This document shows positions 8,603-17,616 of a stretch of 64,000 bases of DNA, piece by piece. Both the position numbers and the translations under genes were made by a program. Under the pieces are notes generated by a model. The model ran no database searches, was not told the origin of the DNA, and worked only from the letters and a program-made list of their open reading frames with translations. How positions within the stretch are numbered: position 1 is the stretch's first letter; the number at the start of each line of letters is the position of its first letter. The DNA is taken from the NCBI GenBank assembly GCA_015521705.1, contig WANR01000040.1, forward strand, positions 17,486 to 81,485, in the 5' to 3' direction. Source of the stretch: Desulfurococcales archaeon. Its GTDB lineage: Archaea > Thermoproteota > Thermoprotei_A > Sulfolobales > Acidilobaceae.

Positions 8603-8662
8603 ACCTGAAGCTGGAGGGGATCCCGTTCGAGAGTGGCAGCTAGGATTACTTTTATGGGTGGG

Positions 8663-10684
8663 CTATTTGAGGAGGCTAGCGTTAATGGCTACTATCACAG
8701 TGCTCATTGACATGAATAGCGCTCCCAGGGCTGGAGGTAGTAGGAAGCCTATAGTGTATAGGGCTCCAGCCGCCGCTGGTATGGCGAACGCGTTGTACGC
8801 GGTCGCCCATACCAGGTTTTGCCTCATCTTGCTGTATGTCTTCTTTGATAGCTCTACTAGCTTGGGGACGTCTCGCGGATCGTTTTTCACTAGTACCACG
8901 TCAGCCGACTCTATAGCTATGTCTGTCCCAGCACCTATAGCTATCCCCACGTCGGCCGCCATCAGTGCTGGCGCATCGTTGACTCCATCGCCAACCATCG
9001 CGGTCACGTAGCCCTTAGCCTTAACGTCTTCTATTACAGCAGCCTTCTCGTGTGGCAATACCTCTGCGTAAAAGTCGTCTATGCCAAGCTCCCTGGCAAC
9101 CCTTGCTGCTACGTGCCTGTTATCTCCTGTAAGCATGAATACCTTAATGCCCATCTCTTTAAGTCTAGCAACTGCCTCGCGGGACTCCTCCCTGATAACG
9201 TCCGAGAGGGCTATGGCTGCTACCGGCCTGCCGTCTAGCATGACGAAGACCACAGTCTTACCCTCCCCGAGTACTCCGCCAACCTCCTCTAGGGTTCTTG
9301 GAGATCTCTCAGCAACATATCCAGGGCTTACTACCATCGCCTTTAACCCGTCGACGCGGCCCTCGACACCTATGCCGGGAAGCGCGCGGAACTCTTCTAC
9401 TCGTGCAGGCTTCACCCCTCTCTTCTCAGCGTATTCTAGGATGCCCTTAGCTATGGGATGCTCGCTTCCCTGCTCCAGTGATGCAGCGATCCGGAGAACC
9501 TCTTCTTCGCCCAATCTCTTGTCAATAACTATGACGGATTCAACTCCGAGCTCTCCCTTAGTCAGCGTGCCCGTCTTGTCGAAGACCACGGCACTCAAAT
9601 CCTTGGCCCTCTCAAAGGCCCTGCGATTCCTCACCAGGATCCCATTGCTAGCAGATATGGCTGACGACCTGGCCACGACTAGGGGGACTGCGAGGCCCAA
9701 GGCGTGGGGGCACGCTATAACCATGACCGTGACGGCTCTTTCGAGGGCGAATACTGTATCAAACCCTAGAGCTAGCCATATAGCAAAGGTTGCAGAGCCC
9801 GCTCCAAGAGCTATCAATGTCAGCCACTTGGCAGCCCTGTTAGCGAGATCCTGGGCTCTAGACCTGCTACGCTGTATTTGCTGCACAAGCTCTATGACCT
9901 GGGACAGGTAGGTGTCCCTGCCCACACCCTTGGCTCTCACCTTTATAGAGCCGTCGAGGTTTATGGTCCCAGCTATAACCTCGTCTCCCGGCTTCTTATA
10001 TACAGGCTTTGACTCACCCGTTATCATAGACTCGTCAACACTAGTCATGCCATCAACAATGACTCCATCCACTGGAACCCTCTCGCCTGGCTTGACTAAC
10101 ACCAGGTCTCCGGGCTTAACCTCGGAGACGTGAACATCCACATAGCCTCCGTTCTTAACGAGGTGGGCTGTAGTGGGCAGGGCTTCGACCAGTTTCTCCA
10201 GGGCCCTGGAAGCTCCTAGGATGCTCTTCATTTCGACCCAGTGGCCGAGAAGCATAACCACTATCAGCGTAGCTAGCTCCCAGAAGAAGGTCCTGCCAGG
10301 TATGAAGAAGGCGACGGCAGTACTGTAGAAGTAGGCAACAGAGATAGCTATACCGACAAGCGTCATCATGCCGGGCTCTCTACGCCTAATCTCACCAATT
10401 AGGCCTACAAGGAAAGGCCTGCCACCATAGAAGTACACTATAGTAGATAAGAGCCACAACAAAACAATACTACCTGGAAAACGAAGCGAGTAGTCAAGAA
10501 AACCCTGCACCTCTGGAGATAATGCGAGAATAGGCACTGTAAGCAGTAACGATACAAGGAAGCGGCGCTTATACTCCTCAGTCATTGCCCGGTGGTGCTC
10601 CCCCGGACTCGCTAGATGGACCCTATGGCCGTGAGACCCACGTCTCTTCTCGTGGCGGCCTTCATGGCCGTGGTGGTGAGACAA
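8663..10684 (-). CDS. copB: CopB-type heavy-metal (copper) P-type ATPase
   Basis: A 673-residue P1B-type ATPase that pumps a metal ion, probably copper, across the membrane. The N-terminus is His-rich (MSHHHGHEGRHEKRRGSHGH), with no CxxC domain. The transport-site motif is CPH at 325-327, typical of the CopB/P1B-3 subgroup, where Cu(II) or Cu(I) is the usual substrate. The actuator motif TGES is at 222-225, the phosphorylated Asp is in DKTGT at 369-373, and GDGVNDAPAL lies near the C-terminus. A TATA-like TTTATAAG lies about 40 nt upstream (10724-10731). It stands alone, but copper handling fits the copper-rich oxidase genes nearby. Confidence 0.92.
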   Translation of the reverse strand: MSHHHGHEGRHEKRRGSHGHRVHLASPGEHHRAMTEEYKRRFLVSLLLTVPILALSPEVQGFLDYSLRFPGSIVLLWLLSTIVYFYGGRPFLVGLIGEIRRREPGMMTLVGIAISVAYFYSTAVAFFIPGRTFFWELATLIVVMLLGHWVEMKSILGASRALEKLVEALPTTAHLVKNGGYVDVHVSEVKPGDLVLVKPGERVPVDGVIVDGMTSVDESMITGESKPVYKKPGDEVIAGTINLDGSIKVRAKGVGRDTYLSQVIELVQQIQRSRSRAQDLANRAAKWLTLIALGAGSATFAIWLALGFDTVFALERAVTVMVIACPHALGLAVPLVVARSSAISASNGILVRNRRAFERAKDLSAVVFDKTGTLTKGELGVESVIVIDKRLGEEEVLRIAASLEQGSEHPIAKGILEYAEKRGVKPARVEEFRALPGIGVEGRVDGLKAMVVSPGYVAERSPRTLEEVGGVLGEGKTVVFVMLDGRPVAAIALSDVIREESREAVARLKEMGIKVFMLTGDNRHVAARVARELGIDDFYAEVLPHEKAAVIEDVKAKGYVTAMVGDGVNDAPALMAADVGIAIGAGTDIAIESADVVLVKNDPRDVPKLVELSKKTYSKMRQNLVWATAYNAFAIPAAAGALYTIGFLLPPALGALFMSMSTVIVAINASLLK

Positions 10685-10801
10685 AGAGCCTATGCACCTG
10701 TTAGTCCCTGAGAGGTCTAGTCCTTATAAATGCCGAGCCTCAATAGTGAGCGCCGGGGGCTCAGTGCAACTCGTCCTCTCCTGCTAACATGTTGAAGAAG
10801 C

Positions 10802-11542
10802 TTACGATGTTTTGAAGAACTCGCTAAACATGCTTGTCTCCAGCTTTTCATACCTCTCCAGGCTCCCCACATCGTACCATGGGCCCTTGTATGTGTAGGC
10901 TTTGACCTTCATGTTTTGGCTTATCAGCCATGGAATGAGATCCCCCATTATGTCTAGCTCCCTGCCTAGAGACTTTTCTACCAGTCCTAGAGTCTCTGGG
11001 TCTAAAGCTAGGATTCCTATGGTGGCGTTCACTTCAAGCCAGGGCTTCTCTTTGAGCTCTTTGATGTAGCCAGATTTGTCGACTTGAGCTATGCCTACTG
11101 GCACCTGATACTTGTCCGTGACTACTACAGTGGCGTGGGCCCCTTCTTCTAAATGGGTATATGCCAGATCCCCCACGTTTACCAGCGATATAATGTCGCC
11201 GTACCAGACTAGTAAAACGTCATAGTTTGCTAGAAGCCCGCCGGCCCAGGCCTTTAGTAAAGCTCCACCGGTACCCTTGTATCCCCCACCGTCCACGCTG
11301 TACTCGATCCTTACGCCCAGCCTGGAACCATCTCCTAGATAGTTTGCCAGCTGCCTCCACCTGTAACCTACAAGGAGGATGAAATCTTGTATCCCGTGCC
11401 TGGAGATCCACCTTATAATGTACTCTATAAGAGGCTTCTCTTCGGGTCCTAGGGGTATCATCGGTTTGGGTATTATATCTGTGTACGGCCTAAACCTCCT
11501 ACCTTCTCCCCCTGCCAGGATGACGGCCCCGATCCTAGCCAT
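10802..11542 (-). CDS. NDP-sugar pyrophosphorylase (sugar-phosphate nucleotidyltransferase)
   Basis: A 246-residue GT-A-fold nucleotidyltransferase that couples a sugar 1-phosphate to an NTP. The N-terminus AGGEGRRFRPYTDIIPKPMIPL contains the GG and KP signatures that bind the nucleotide and catalyse transfer. WYGDIIS near residue 112 is the metal-binding Asp loop, and YDVGSLERY near the C-terminus is typical. It lacks the left-handed beta-helix extension of the larger archaeal enzymes. The substrate cannot be read from sequence; glucose-1-phosphate or mannose-1-phosphate for glycan synthesis is likely. No other glycan gene is adjacent. Confidence 0.87.
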   Translation of the reverse strand: MARIGAVILAGGEGRRFRPYTDIIPKPMIPLGPEEKPLIEYIIRWISRHGIQDFILLVGYRWRQLANYLGDGSRLGVRIEYSVDGGGYKGTGGALLKAWAGGLLANYDVLLVWYGDIISLVNVGDLAYTHLEEGAHATVVVTDKYQVPVGIAQVDKSGYIKELKEKPWLEVNATIGILALDPETLGLVEKSLGRELDIMGDLIPWLISQNMKVKAYTYKGPWYDVGSLERYEKLETSMFSEFFKTS

Positions 11543-11845
11543 GACTTTGTCTAGCCCTCCTCAGGGTCTATGCATTACCTCTGCATGGGATATATGTATT
11601 GCGTTATTAGAGTGGGCCAAGCCTCTGAGCCATTGGAGGGCTAGGGTGAGGAAAAAATTGTTTTAGGACATATATACCCTCCGTATATATCTCCACCTTA
11701 TAATACATTTATTTATATTTTAAAACGTTTGTTCCCAGTTCTATACTTATAATAGTATGTAATCTCGTTTCAGATAAGATTTCCCTTTTATCACACAATT
11801 CAATATGTTTAAAACCCTCACAATAGTATAGTTATATATGAAAGG
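11543..11845. promoter_or_regulatory. AT-rich promoter region of the oxidase operon
   Basis: This 303-nt divergent gap becomes strongly AT-rich after 11650. A TATA-like TTTAAAAC at 11808-11815 sits about 30-38 nt before the GTG at 11846, which predicts a near-leaderless transcript for the oxidase operon. A perfect inverted repeat lies upstream (listed separately). No gene is visible. Confidence 0.6.
11670..11690. repeat. Inverted repeat in oxidase/nucleotidyltransferase intergenic region
   Basis: ATATATAC at 11670-11677 and GTATATAT at 11683-11690 are exact reverse complements around a 5-nt spacer. The two-fold symmetry and half-site spacing of about 13 nt suit a dimeric DNA-binding regulator. 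It lies about 130-150 nt from both flanking starts, so its target is unclear. Confidence 0.6.
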
Positions 11846-12469
11846 GTGAGTGCGGTGAAAGCCCCTCAACACTCACCCAGCGGCTCCAGCCTCAGAAGAG
11901 GATCCTACCTCGCAGGGCTCATAGTCGTCGCCACCATACTCTTCGCGTTCGCCGCCGTCGCTTTCAGCTACTTCGTCGTCTTCGGCTCGACCAAGTTCCA
12001 GACGCTCCCCGAGGGAGTATACATCGTGAGGTTGTCAGAGTACGAGATCAGCTCAGAGCCCGAGCCGATAATAGTTAAGGCGGGCGAGCCTGTGATACTG
12101 CAAATAGTCAACGAGGGCACCGTAGAGCACGAGCTAATGTTCGTCGCCGACCTAGGCATGATGGCGAACATGATAAAAACCAACGCCATGAAGCTGGCAG
12201 AGCAAAACCCTGATCTCAGCGAAGAAGACATTATAGCCATGATCGATGAAATACACGACGAGATGATAGAGAACATGATGAAAGCGTTCCAGGGCAAGGT
12301 TGATGGCGATCTAATGATAGAGCTGGAGCCAGGCGAGAGGAAAACCGTGACATACACGTTCTATCAGCCCGGCGTCTACACGATAGCGTGCTTCGAGCTA
12401 GAAGGAACGTTCCCGTCGCCGCACGCGGAGAACGGCATGTTCAACCAGGTCATAGTGGTTCAGGGGTGA
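11846..12469 (+). CDS. Membrane-anchored cupredoxin with Met-rich insertion
   Basis: A 207-residue protein with one N-terminal membrane segment (about 20-45) and an external cupredoxin domain. Likely type 1 copper ligands are H95 (VEHELM), C182 (IACFELEG), H193 and M198 (PHAENGM). Between the first His and the Cys lies a helical insertion, about residues 98-157, with ten methionines, which is unusual for a simple electron carrier. It is the first gene of the oxidase operon, 9 nt before subunit II, so it probably donates electrons or delivers copper to the oxidase. The GTG start is favoured by the TATA box about 35 nt upstream. Confidence 0.8.
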   Translation: MSAVKAPQHSPSGSSLRRGSYLAGLIVVATILFAFAAVAFSYFVVFGSTKFQTLPEGVYIVRLSEYEISSEPEPIIVKAGEPVILQIVNEGTVEHELMFVADLGMMANMIKTNAMKLAEQNPDLSEEDIIAMIDEIHDEMIENMMKAFQGKVDGDLMIELEPGERKTVTYTFYQPGVYTIACFELEGTFPSPHAENGMFNQVIVVQG

Positions 12470-12478
12470 TAAAGCAAA

Positions 12479-13201
12479 ATGTTCCACTATCCCTTCGATC
12501 CCAGCTCTTTAGCTGAGACCGCCAGGATCTGGTGGAACCTCTATGGGTACTACCTTCTACTAGCCATAGTTATAGGCACGGCAGTAATGACCCTACTAGT
12601 AGCTATACCCCTGGCCTACAGGTACAAGCCAGGAAGCCATAACCCCAACGCGAAGGACGAGATCAAACCTGGCGAGATACCTAGCGAGAGGGGTAGGACT
12701 GCTGGTGTCCTGCTAATAGCAGTCCTCCTCCTAGGCGTCTTCTTCGGGCTACTAACACAGAGCCTGGAGGCCACTAAAGAGTTCAAGAAGATCGAGTTGA
12801 ACGGCGAGATACCAGACGATGCTCTTGTGATCCAGGTTATAGGGTTCCAGTGGGGATGGACGTTCAGGTACCCCAACGGGGTTGAGACAGATGTTCTCAT
12901 AATCCCCGTAAACAGGATGGTAGTGTTCAACGTGACCAGCGAGGACGTGTTCCACGCATTCTCGATACAGGACTTGAGAGTCAAGATCGACGCAATACCA
13001 GGAAAATATAACATAGCGTGGACCAAGGCCTACCAGCCAGGCATCTATAGGGTGCAATGCTACGAGCTCTGCGGCGTGGGCCATGCAGAAATGATAACCA
13101 AGGTGATGGTAGTCACAGAGGACGTCTTCGACTTCTGGTACAACTCGCAAGGAGCAACATTAGAAGAGGCCATGGAAGAAGCAGCCCATACTGAGGGTTA
13201 G
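12479..13201 (+). CDS. coxB: Haem-copper oxidase subunit II (CuA)
   Basis: A 240-residue subunit II with two membrane helices (about 22-45 and 74-94) and an extracellular CuA domain. The complete CuA site is visible: H159 (VFHAF), C194, E196, C198, H202 and M205 in QCYELCGVGHAEM. The aromatic FQWGWTFRYPNG motif that guides electron entry is at 123-134. No haem c motif is present, so the electron donor docks directly at CuA. It lies 14 nt before the catalytic subunit. Confidence 0.96.
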   Translation: MFHYPFDPSSLAETARIWWNLYGYYLLLAIVIGTAVMTLLVAIPLAYRYKPGSHNPNAKDEIKPGEIPSERGRTAGVLLIAVLLLGVFFGLLTQSLEATKEFKKIELNGEIPDDALVIQVIGFQWGWTFRYPNGVETDVLIIPVNRMVVFNVTSEDVFHAFSIQDLRVKIDAIPGKYNIAWTKAYQPGIYRVQCYELCGVGHAEMITKVMVVTEDVFDFWYNSQGATLEEAMEEAAHTEG

Positions 13202-13214
13202 GAGGTGAGAAGAA

Positions 13215-15575
13215 ATGGCCGAGACAAGTAGCCTCAAAAGGTGGCTGATGACTACTAACCACAAGGACGTGGGCATACTATACCTAGTGACCTCCCTGTA
13301 CTTCTTCATAGTAGCCGGGAGCCTGGCCCTACTAATGAGGCTACAGCTAGCTGTCCCAGAGAACAACTTCTTGACGGCTGCCAACTACAACGCTGCAGTC
13401 ACCAACCATGGACTATTAATGGTGTTCTGGTTCCTTTCACCGCTGGGCTTCGCCTTTGCCAACTACTTCGTGCCCATACAGATCGGAGCCAAAGACATGG
13501 CCTTCCCCAGGCTGAACGCCCTAAGCTACTGGCTCCTACTCTTCGGCGGCCTGCTAGTACTAGCAGGCTTCTTCATGCCAGGAGGCACCGCAGACTTCGG
13601 GTGGACGGTCTACGCGCCTCTGAACACCGACGAATTCACGCCCAATCCTGGAGCTAACCTGGTGGCTTTCGGCCTGCTAATGCTGGTAGCCTCAGTAACT
13701 GTCGGGACAGTAAACTTCGTGACGACCATAGCTCTCCTGAGGGCTAAGGGGTACAGGTACACTCAGCTGCCCATGTTCACCATAGGCATACTGATAACAG
13801 TTCTACTAATGCTCTGGGCCTTCCCATCGCTACAGGCAGGCCTAGTCATCCTGGGTGCCGATAGGCTTCTCGATGCCCAGGTGTTCTCGGCCCCAGAGGG
13901 AGGGGCAATCCTGTGGGACCACCTCTTCTGGTTCTTCGGCCACCCAGAGGTCTACATTGTCTTGATACCAGCGCTGGGCGCGGTGCTCGACATAATACCT
14001 GTATTCTCTAGGAAGCCGCTGTACGCCAGGAAGACTATCATAATATCGCTTATCGTCGCGGGCATACTGAGCTACATGGTGTACGCACACCACATGTTCA
14101 TGACCGGTGTACCAACGTTCTACCTGGAGATCCACAGCCTCACAACTGAAGCCATATCCGTCCCCTTCGGCGTCATAACGATACTAGCCATAGCCACGAT
14201 GATCGGGGGGGCTATCAGGCTGTCAACGCCGATGCTATTCGCTCTCGGCTCAATAGCCGTATTCATCATAGGTGGCATAACTGGAGTGTTCAACTCGTCC
14301 ATGGTTCTGGACACGGCTAACAGGGGTACCTACTGGATCGTGGGCCACTTCCACTACGTCATGGTAGGAGCCGCCCTCTTCGGACTATTCGGCGCCTTCT
14401 ACTACTGGTTCCCTAAGATGACTGGCAGAATGTACAACGAGTCCCTTGGAAGGCTCCACTTCATCATATCATTCATAGGCTTCAACCTACTCTACTTCCC
14501 GATGTTCCTACTGATAGACATGCCCAGGAGGGTATTCACGTACCCCGAGTGGACTGGCTGGGGCCCATTGAACTTCATAGCCTCTGTAGGAGCATTCATA
14601 TTCGGGCTCTCACACCTAATAATGTTCGCCAACTTCCTCTACAGCATGAAGAAGGGACCGCTTGCCGACAACAACCCATGGGGCTCCTGGACGTACGAGT
14701 GGCTCATAGACTCTCCACCCTCAGAGTTCAACTTCGACGGGATACCGATAGTCTCTGGCAATAAGCTATCAATAGCGATGGCTAACGGCGCCTCTCACTC
14801 GCACCACGAGGGCGACCACTACAGTATATGGCCATTCGCAATATCCGCAGGGCCCTTCCTGGCACTACTAGGACTAGGCATGATGGTGGCTGGTGTCAGC
14901 GGTGGAGTCCCGCTGCTGGCGCTCGGAGTAATAGTGTCCCTCGTAGCCGTAATTGGGTGGGCTAGGGAAGACTACAAGGAGAAGTTCCACGACCTGGAAC
15001 CCCTAGAAGTGAAGGAGACATGGCCATTCCAGGGTATCAGCAAGTACAAGCTAGGAATGTGGGTGTTCCTCTTCGGCGACGCAGTATTCTTCGCCGGGCT
15101 ACTAGGCAGTAACTTCTTCGTACGAGCCAATAACCCGCTACTCCCATCAGGGCCCGAGGTGAAGAACCTGATAGTGGGGGCCCTCTCAACGATCGTCATG
15201 ATAATGGCTGCCCTCGGAGTCTACATCGCCGCTAAGGCTGCAAGGCTAGGTAACTCGCGCATGGCACTCCAAGGTCTAGGCATGGGCCTGGTCCTGGGCA
15301 TCTCGTTCGTAATAATATCGGCTCTAGACTGGATACAGACGTTTAGCCAAGGCTTCACACTAGAGAACCCGGCCATAGCCACGGGCTTCATAGCAGTATT
15401 CTCGCACCTGCTACACCTAGGCGCTGGCTTCATACCGCTAATATACTTCATGATCAAGATAGCAGCAAAGGGCATAAGGGGCGCGATGCCAGATGCTATG
15501 GACGCTCTCTCGCTATACTGGAGCTTCCTGGCACTAGTGAGCATAGGCATCTACGCGGTGCTCTACCTGTTCTAG
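13215..15575 (+). CDS. coxA: Haem-copper oxidase subunits I and III, fused
   Basis: A 786-residue fusion. Residues 1 to about 480 are subunit I with the low-spin haem ligand H65 (TNHGLL), CuB ligands H243 and H292-H293, the His-Tyr crosslink pair H243/Y247, and haem ligands H378/H380 (VGHFHYV). FFGHPEVY places it in the A1 proton-pumping type, which uses a Glu at the end of the D channel. After a linker with a HSHHEGDH segment, the region from about residue 590 (KYKLGMWVFLFGDAVFFAGLL) is subunit III. Such I/III fusions are known in Aeropyrum- and Thermus-type oxidases. It reduces oxygen to water and pumps protons. Confidence 0.96.
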   Translation: MAETSSLKRWLMTTNHKDVGILYLVTSLYFFIVAGSLALLMRLQLAVPENNFLTAANYNAAVTNHGLLMVFWFLSPLGFAFANYFVPIQIGAKDMAFPRLNALSYWLLLFGGLLVLAGFFMPGGTADFGWTVYAPLNTDEFTPNPGANLVAFGLLMLVASVTVGTVNFVTTIALLRAKGYRYTQLPMFTIGILITVLLMLWAFPSLQAGLVILGADRLLDAQVFSAPEGGAILWDHLFWFFGHPEVYIVLIPALGAVLDIIPVFSRKPLYARKTIIISLIVAGILSYMVYAHHMFMTGVPTFYLEIHSLTTEAISVPFGVITILAIATMIGGAIRLSTPMLFALGSIAVFIIGGITGVFNSSMVLDTANRGTYWIVGHFHYVMVGAALFGLFGAFYYWFPKMTGRMYNESLGRLHFIISFIGFNLLYFPMFLLIDMPRRVFTYPEWTGWGPLNFIASVGAFIFGLSHLIMFANFLYSMKKGPLADNNPWGSWTYEWLIDSPPSEFNFDGIPIVSGNKLSIAMANGASHSHHEGDHYSIWPFAISAGPFLALLGLGMMVAGVSGGVPLLALGVIVSLVAVIGWAREDYKEKFHDLEPLEVKETWPFQGISKYKLGMWVFLFGDAVFFAGLLGSNFFVRANNPLLPSGPEVKNLIVGALSTIVMIMAALGVYIAAKAARLGNSRMALQGLGMGLVLGISFVIISALDWIQTFSQGFTLENPAIATGFIAVFSHLLHLGAGFIPLIYFMIKIAAKGIRGAMPDAMDALSLYWSFLALVSIGIYAVLYLF

Positions 15576-15577
15576 GG

Positions 15578-15877
15578 GTGGCCAAGATGCCTGAAGAAGG
15601 AAAGGGAAATGTTAACCCGGTTCTGGAGCAGAGGAAGATAGCTTATGCAACAGTGGCAGCCCTGCTGGCATCAGCACTAATACTAGTAGCCCCCATTCTC
15701 ATAGCCACGGGAGCCTCGGTAACTACTTCCCTAATACTAGTACTAGCTCTAGCCATATTCCTCGTGAGCGCCTTCATGATGGAGCTAGCATGGGACTCCT
15801 GGGGGCTAAAATTCGGAGCCATACTGACAGCCCTAGTAGTGGTATGGATGATACTAAACCTAAACTACGGGCGGTGA
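15578..15877 (+). CDS. Small membrane subunit of the oxidase (subunit IV-like)
   Basis: A 99-residue protein with three predicted membrane segments (about 22-44, 47-66 and 75-95) and a short charged N-terminus. It starts 3 nt after the I/III fusion and ends 8 nt before the second cupredoxin, so it is clearly part of the operon. Small hydrophobic subunits are common in archaeal oxidases and are poorly conserved. I assign it by position and topology, not by motif. It begins with GTG; an ATG lies three codons later. Confidence 0.7.
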   Translation: MAKMPEEGKGNVNPVLEQRKIAYATVAALLASALILVAPILIATGASVTTSLILVLALAIFLVSAFMMELAWDSWGLKFGAILTALVVVWMILNLNYGR

Positions 15878-15884
15878 ACAAGAA

Positions 15885-16433
15885 ATGTCGGAGAGAGTAT
15901 GGAGAGCCCTCGATAAGATATATCTGCCAGCCACCATGCTAGTAGCCGCTTTCATCTGGATAGCAATAATTGTCTCGGTAGCTTTCGACATCGAACTAAT
16001 AAGCCTAGGAGGCCAGGAAGCAGGAGGAGGGGTTCCAGTCCCAGCGCAGGTCGCAGGGCCCCCAACAGTAGTCATAACAGTCTACGGAGGCGAACTGCCT
16101 GGAGGAAAGTTCGGCTTCGGGCTCTCGCCAGACAACATAACAACGCCAGGACCCACGATAAGGGTTAGACAGGGGGACATAGTGGAGATCAGGTTCGTTA
16201 ACCTAGGAGACCTAAGACACGGCTTCGTGGTCACGCCGGCAGTCTCTAAGACCAACCCAGAAGTCCTCTTTGGAGCAATCATAGGGACGGCATCGAACCC
16301 CATAGCGCCAAACGGAGAGGGCTCAGTAGTATTCGTGGCCGACAGGCCCGGAGAGTTCTTCTACCAGTGCCCCGTGGCAAACCACGGCCCCAAGGGCATG
16401 TGGGGCAAATTCATAGTGGAGCCTGCTGGCTAA
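15885..16433 (+). CDS. Blue copper protein (sulfocyanin/rusticyanin-like cupredoxin)
   Basis: A 182-residue cupredoxin with an N-terminal membrane anchor (about 15-38). The type 1 copper ligands are complete: H112 (LRHGF), C162, H167 and M172 in FYQCPVANHGPKGMWG. The His-to-Cys distance and the GPTIRVRQGDIVEIRF strand are typical of sulfocyanin-like proteins, which replace cytochrome c as oxidase electron donors in archaea. It is the last gene of the operon. No cytochrome bc or Rieske gene is in the window, so its own reductant is unknown. Confidence 0.87.
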   Translation: MSERVWRALDKIYLPATMLVAAFIWIAIIVSVAFDIELISLGGQEAGGGVPVPAQVAGPPTVVITVYGGELPGGKFGFGLSPDNITTPGPTIRVRQGDIVEIRFVNLGDLRHGFVVTPAVSKTNPEVLFGAIIGTASNPIAPNGEGSVVFVADRPGEFFYQCPVANHGPKGMWGKFIVEPAG

Positions 16434-16511
16434 ACCCTCTTTTCAAACATTTACTAAATGGTTTTTTAAGCGCTGCCTTTGAATTCAAGCCCTTGAAGGA
16501 GAGGGGTAAGC

Positions 16512-17405
16512 TTGGCAGTGTTGAAGGCCCTCATAGCGCTCATGAAGCCTAGGCAGACTCTACTCATGATGCTTACAATGGTTGGCTCTTACGTGGTGGC
16601 TGGGGGTAGCCTGGCCAGCCAGGTTTTTATCCTACTATTGTTGATAGGTTTATCCTCTATTGGGGGAGCCACTGCTCTAAACATGTATATGGAGGAGGAT
16701 ATAGACAAGGCTATGAAGAGGACAAGTAAAAGGCCGCTGCCGTCGAGGCTTATCACTAAAAGGCTTGCCCTCCTATTCTCGGTATCGCTTATGGCTCTGG
16801 GAGTTATCCTGGCCTCTATGATTGGAGAGGCAGTGGCTCTAAGCGTAATGGGAGGCTACTACTTCTACATCCTATCCTATACATCGTTGACCAAGAGGTA
16901 TTACCCCCTCGCATCGCTGATACTGGGGAGCATAGCTGGCAGCATGCCAGCCCTTGGCGGGTGGGCAGCTGCGAGGGGGTATATATCTGTAGAAGGGGTC
17001 TTACTAGCCTCTCTCGTATTCCTCTGGCAACCCGCCCATGTAGCCCTCCTGAACTACTATTACAGGGAGGACTACCTATCAGCAGGCGTGAGGGTTCTCA
17101 CCGAGAAAAACCCTGAGAAGAGCCTTAGAATGGCCCTCGTAGTCTCACCCCTACTCGTAGCCCTAGCTATGTGGGTTTTCGTCTATCTAGAGAAAATAGG
17201 CTTCCTCGGAGCCCTGATCCTCTCCCTACTATCACTGAAGATAGTGAGGGAAGCAGAGAGGATAAAGGCTAAGCCGGCCAAGGTCCAGCTGGTGGCGCTT
17301 TTCAAGAACGTGGGCATATTGATAGCAGTGCCCTACACGCTGGTCCCCATTGAGAGCCTCCTAGTCGAGCCCTTCTACCTCACGCTGGCATCTCTACTGG
17401 AGTGA
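16512..17405 (+). CDS. ctaB: Protohaem IX farnesyltransferase (haem O synthase)
   Basis: A UbiA-family membrane prenyltransferase of 297 residues with about nine helices. The Mg-prenyl diphosphate motif is NMYMEEDIDKAMKRTSKRPLPS around residue 57, an N-x3-D/E-x3-D arrangement typical of CyoE/CtaB. A second polar loop holds QPAHVALLNYYYREDY. The product, haem O, is used directly or converted to haem A for the adjacent oxidase. It begins with TTG 78 nt after the oxidase operon, so it may have its own promoter: the gap contains a T-rich run and a TTTAAG box. Confidence 0.93.
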   Translation: MAVLKALIALMKPRQTLLMMLTMVGSYVVAGGSLASQVFILLLLIGLSSIGGATALNMYMEEDIDKAMKRTSKRPLPSRLITKRLALLFSVSLMALGVILASMIGEAVALSVMGGYYFYILSYTSLTKRYYPLASLILGSIAGSMPALGGWAAARGYISVEGVLLASLVFLWQPAHVALLNYYYREDYLSAGVRVLTEKNPEKSLRMALVVSPLLVALAMWVFVYLEKIGFLGALILSLLSLKIVREAERIKAKPAKVQLVALFKNVGILIAVPYTLVPIESLLVEPFYLTLASLLE

Positions 17406-17472
17406 CAGAAGGCAAATAATCCTTAATAAACCCCCAAGAGTAAGAAAACTTGCTGGGGAGGCCGGCACGCGT

Positions 17473-17578
<106 letters not shown>

Positions 17579-17616
17579 CAGAGGCTCTCTGGGCTCCTCG
17601 CTGCTACCACCACTAC

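Noticed and set aside
9081..9911. A 276-codon open frame on the plus strand opposite the metal ATPase gene
   Set aside because: It is antisense to well-conserved P-type ATPase motifs and encodes a low-complexity Ser/Pro/Thr-rich sequence, typical of a shadow frame.
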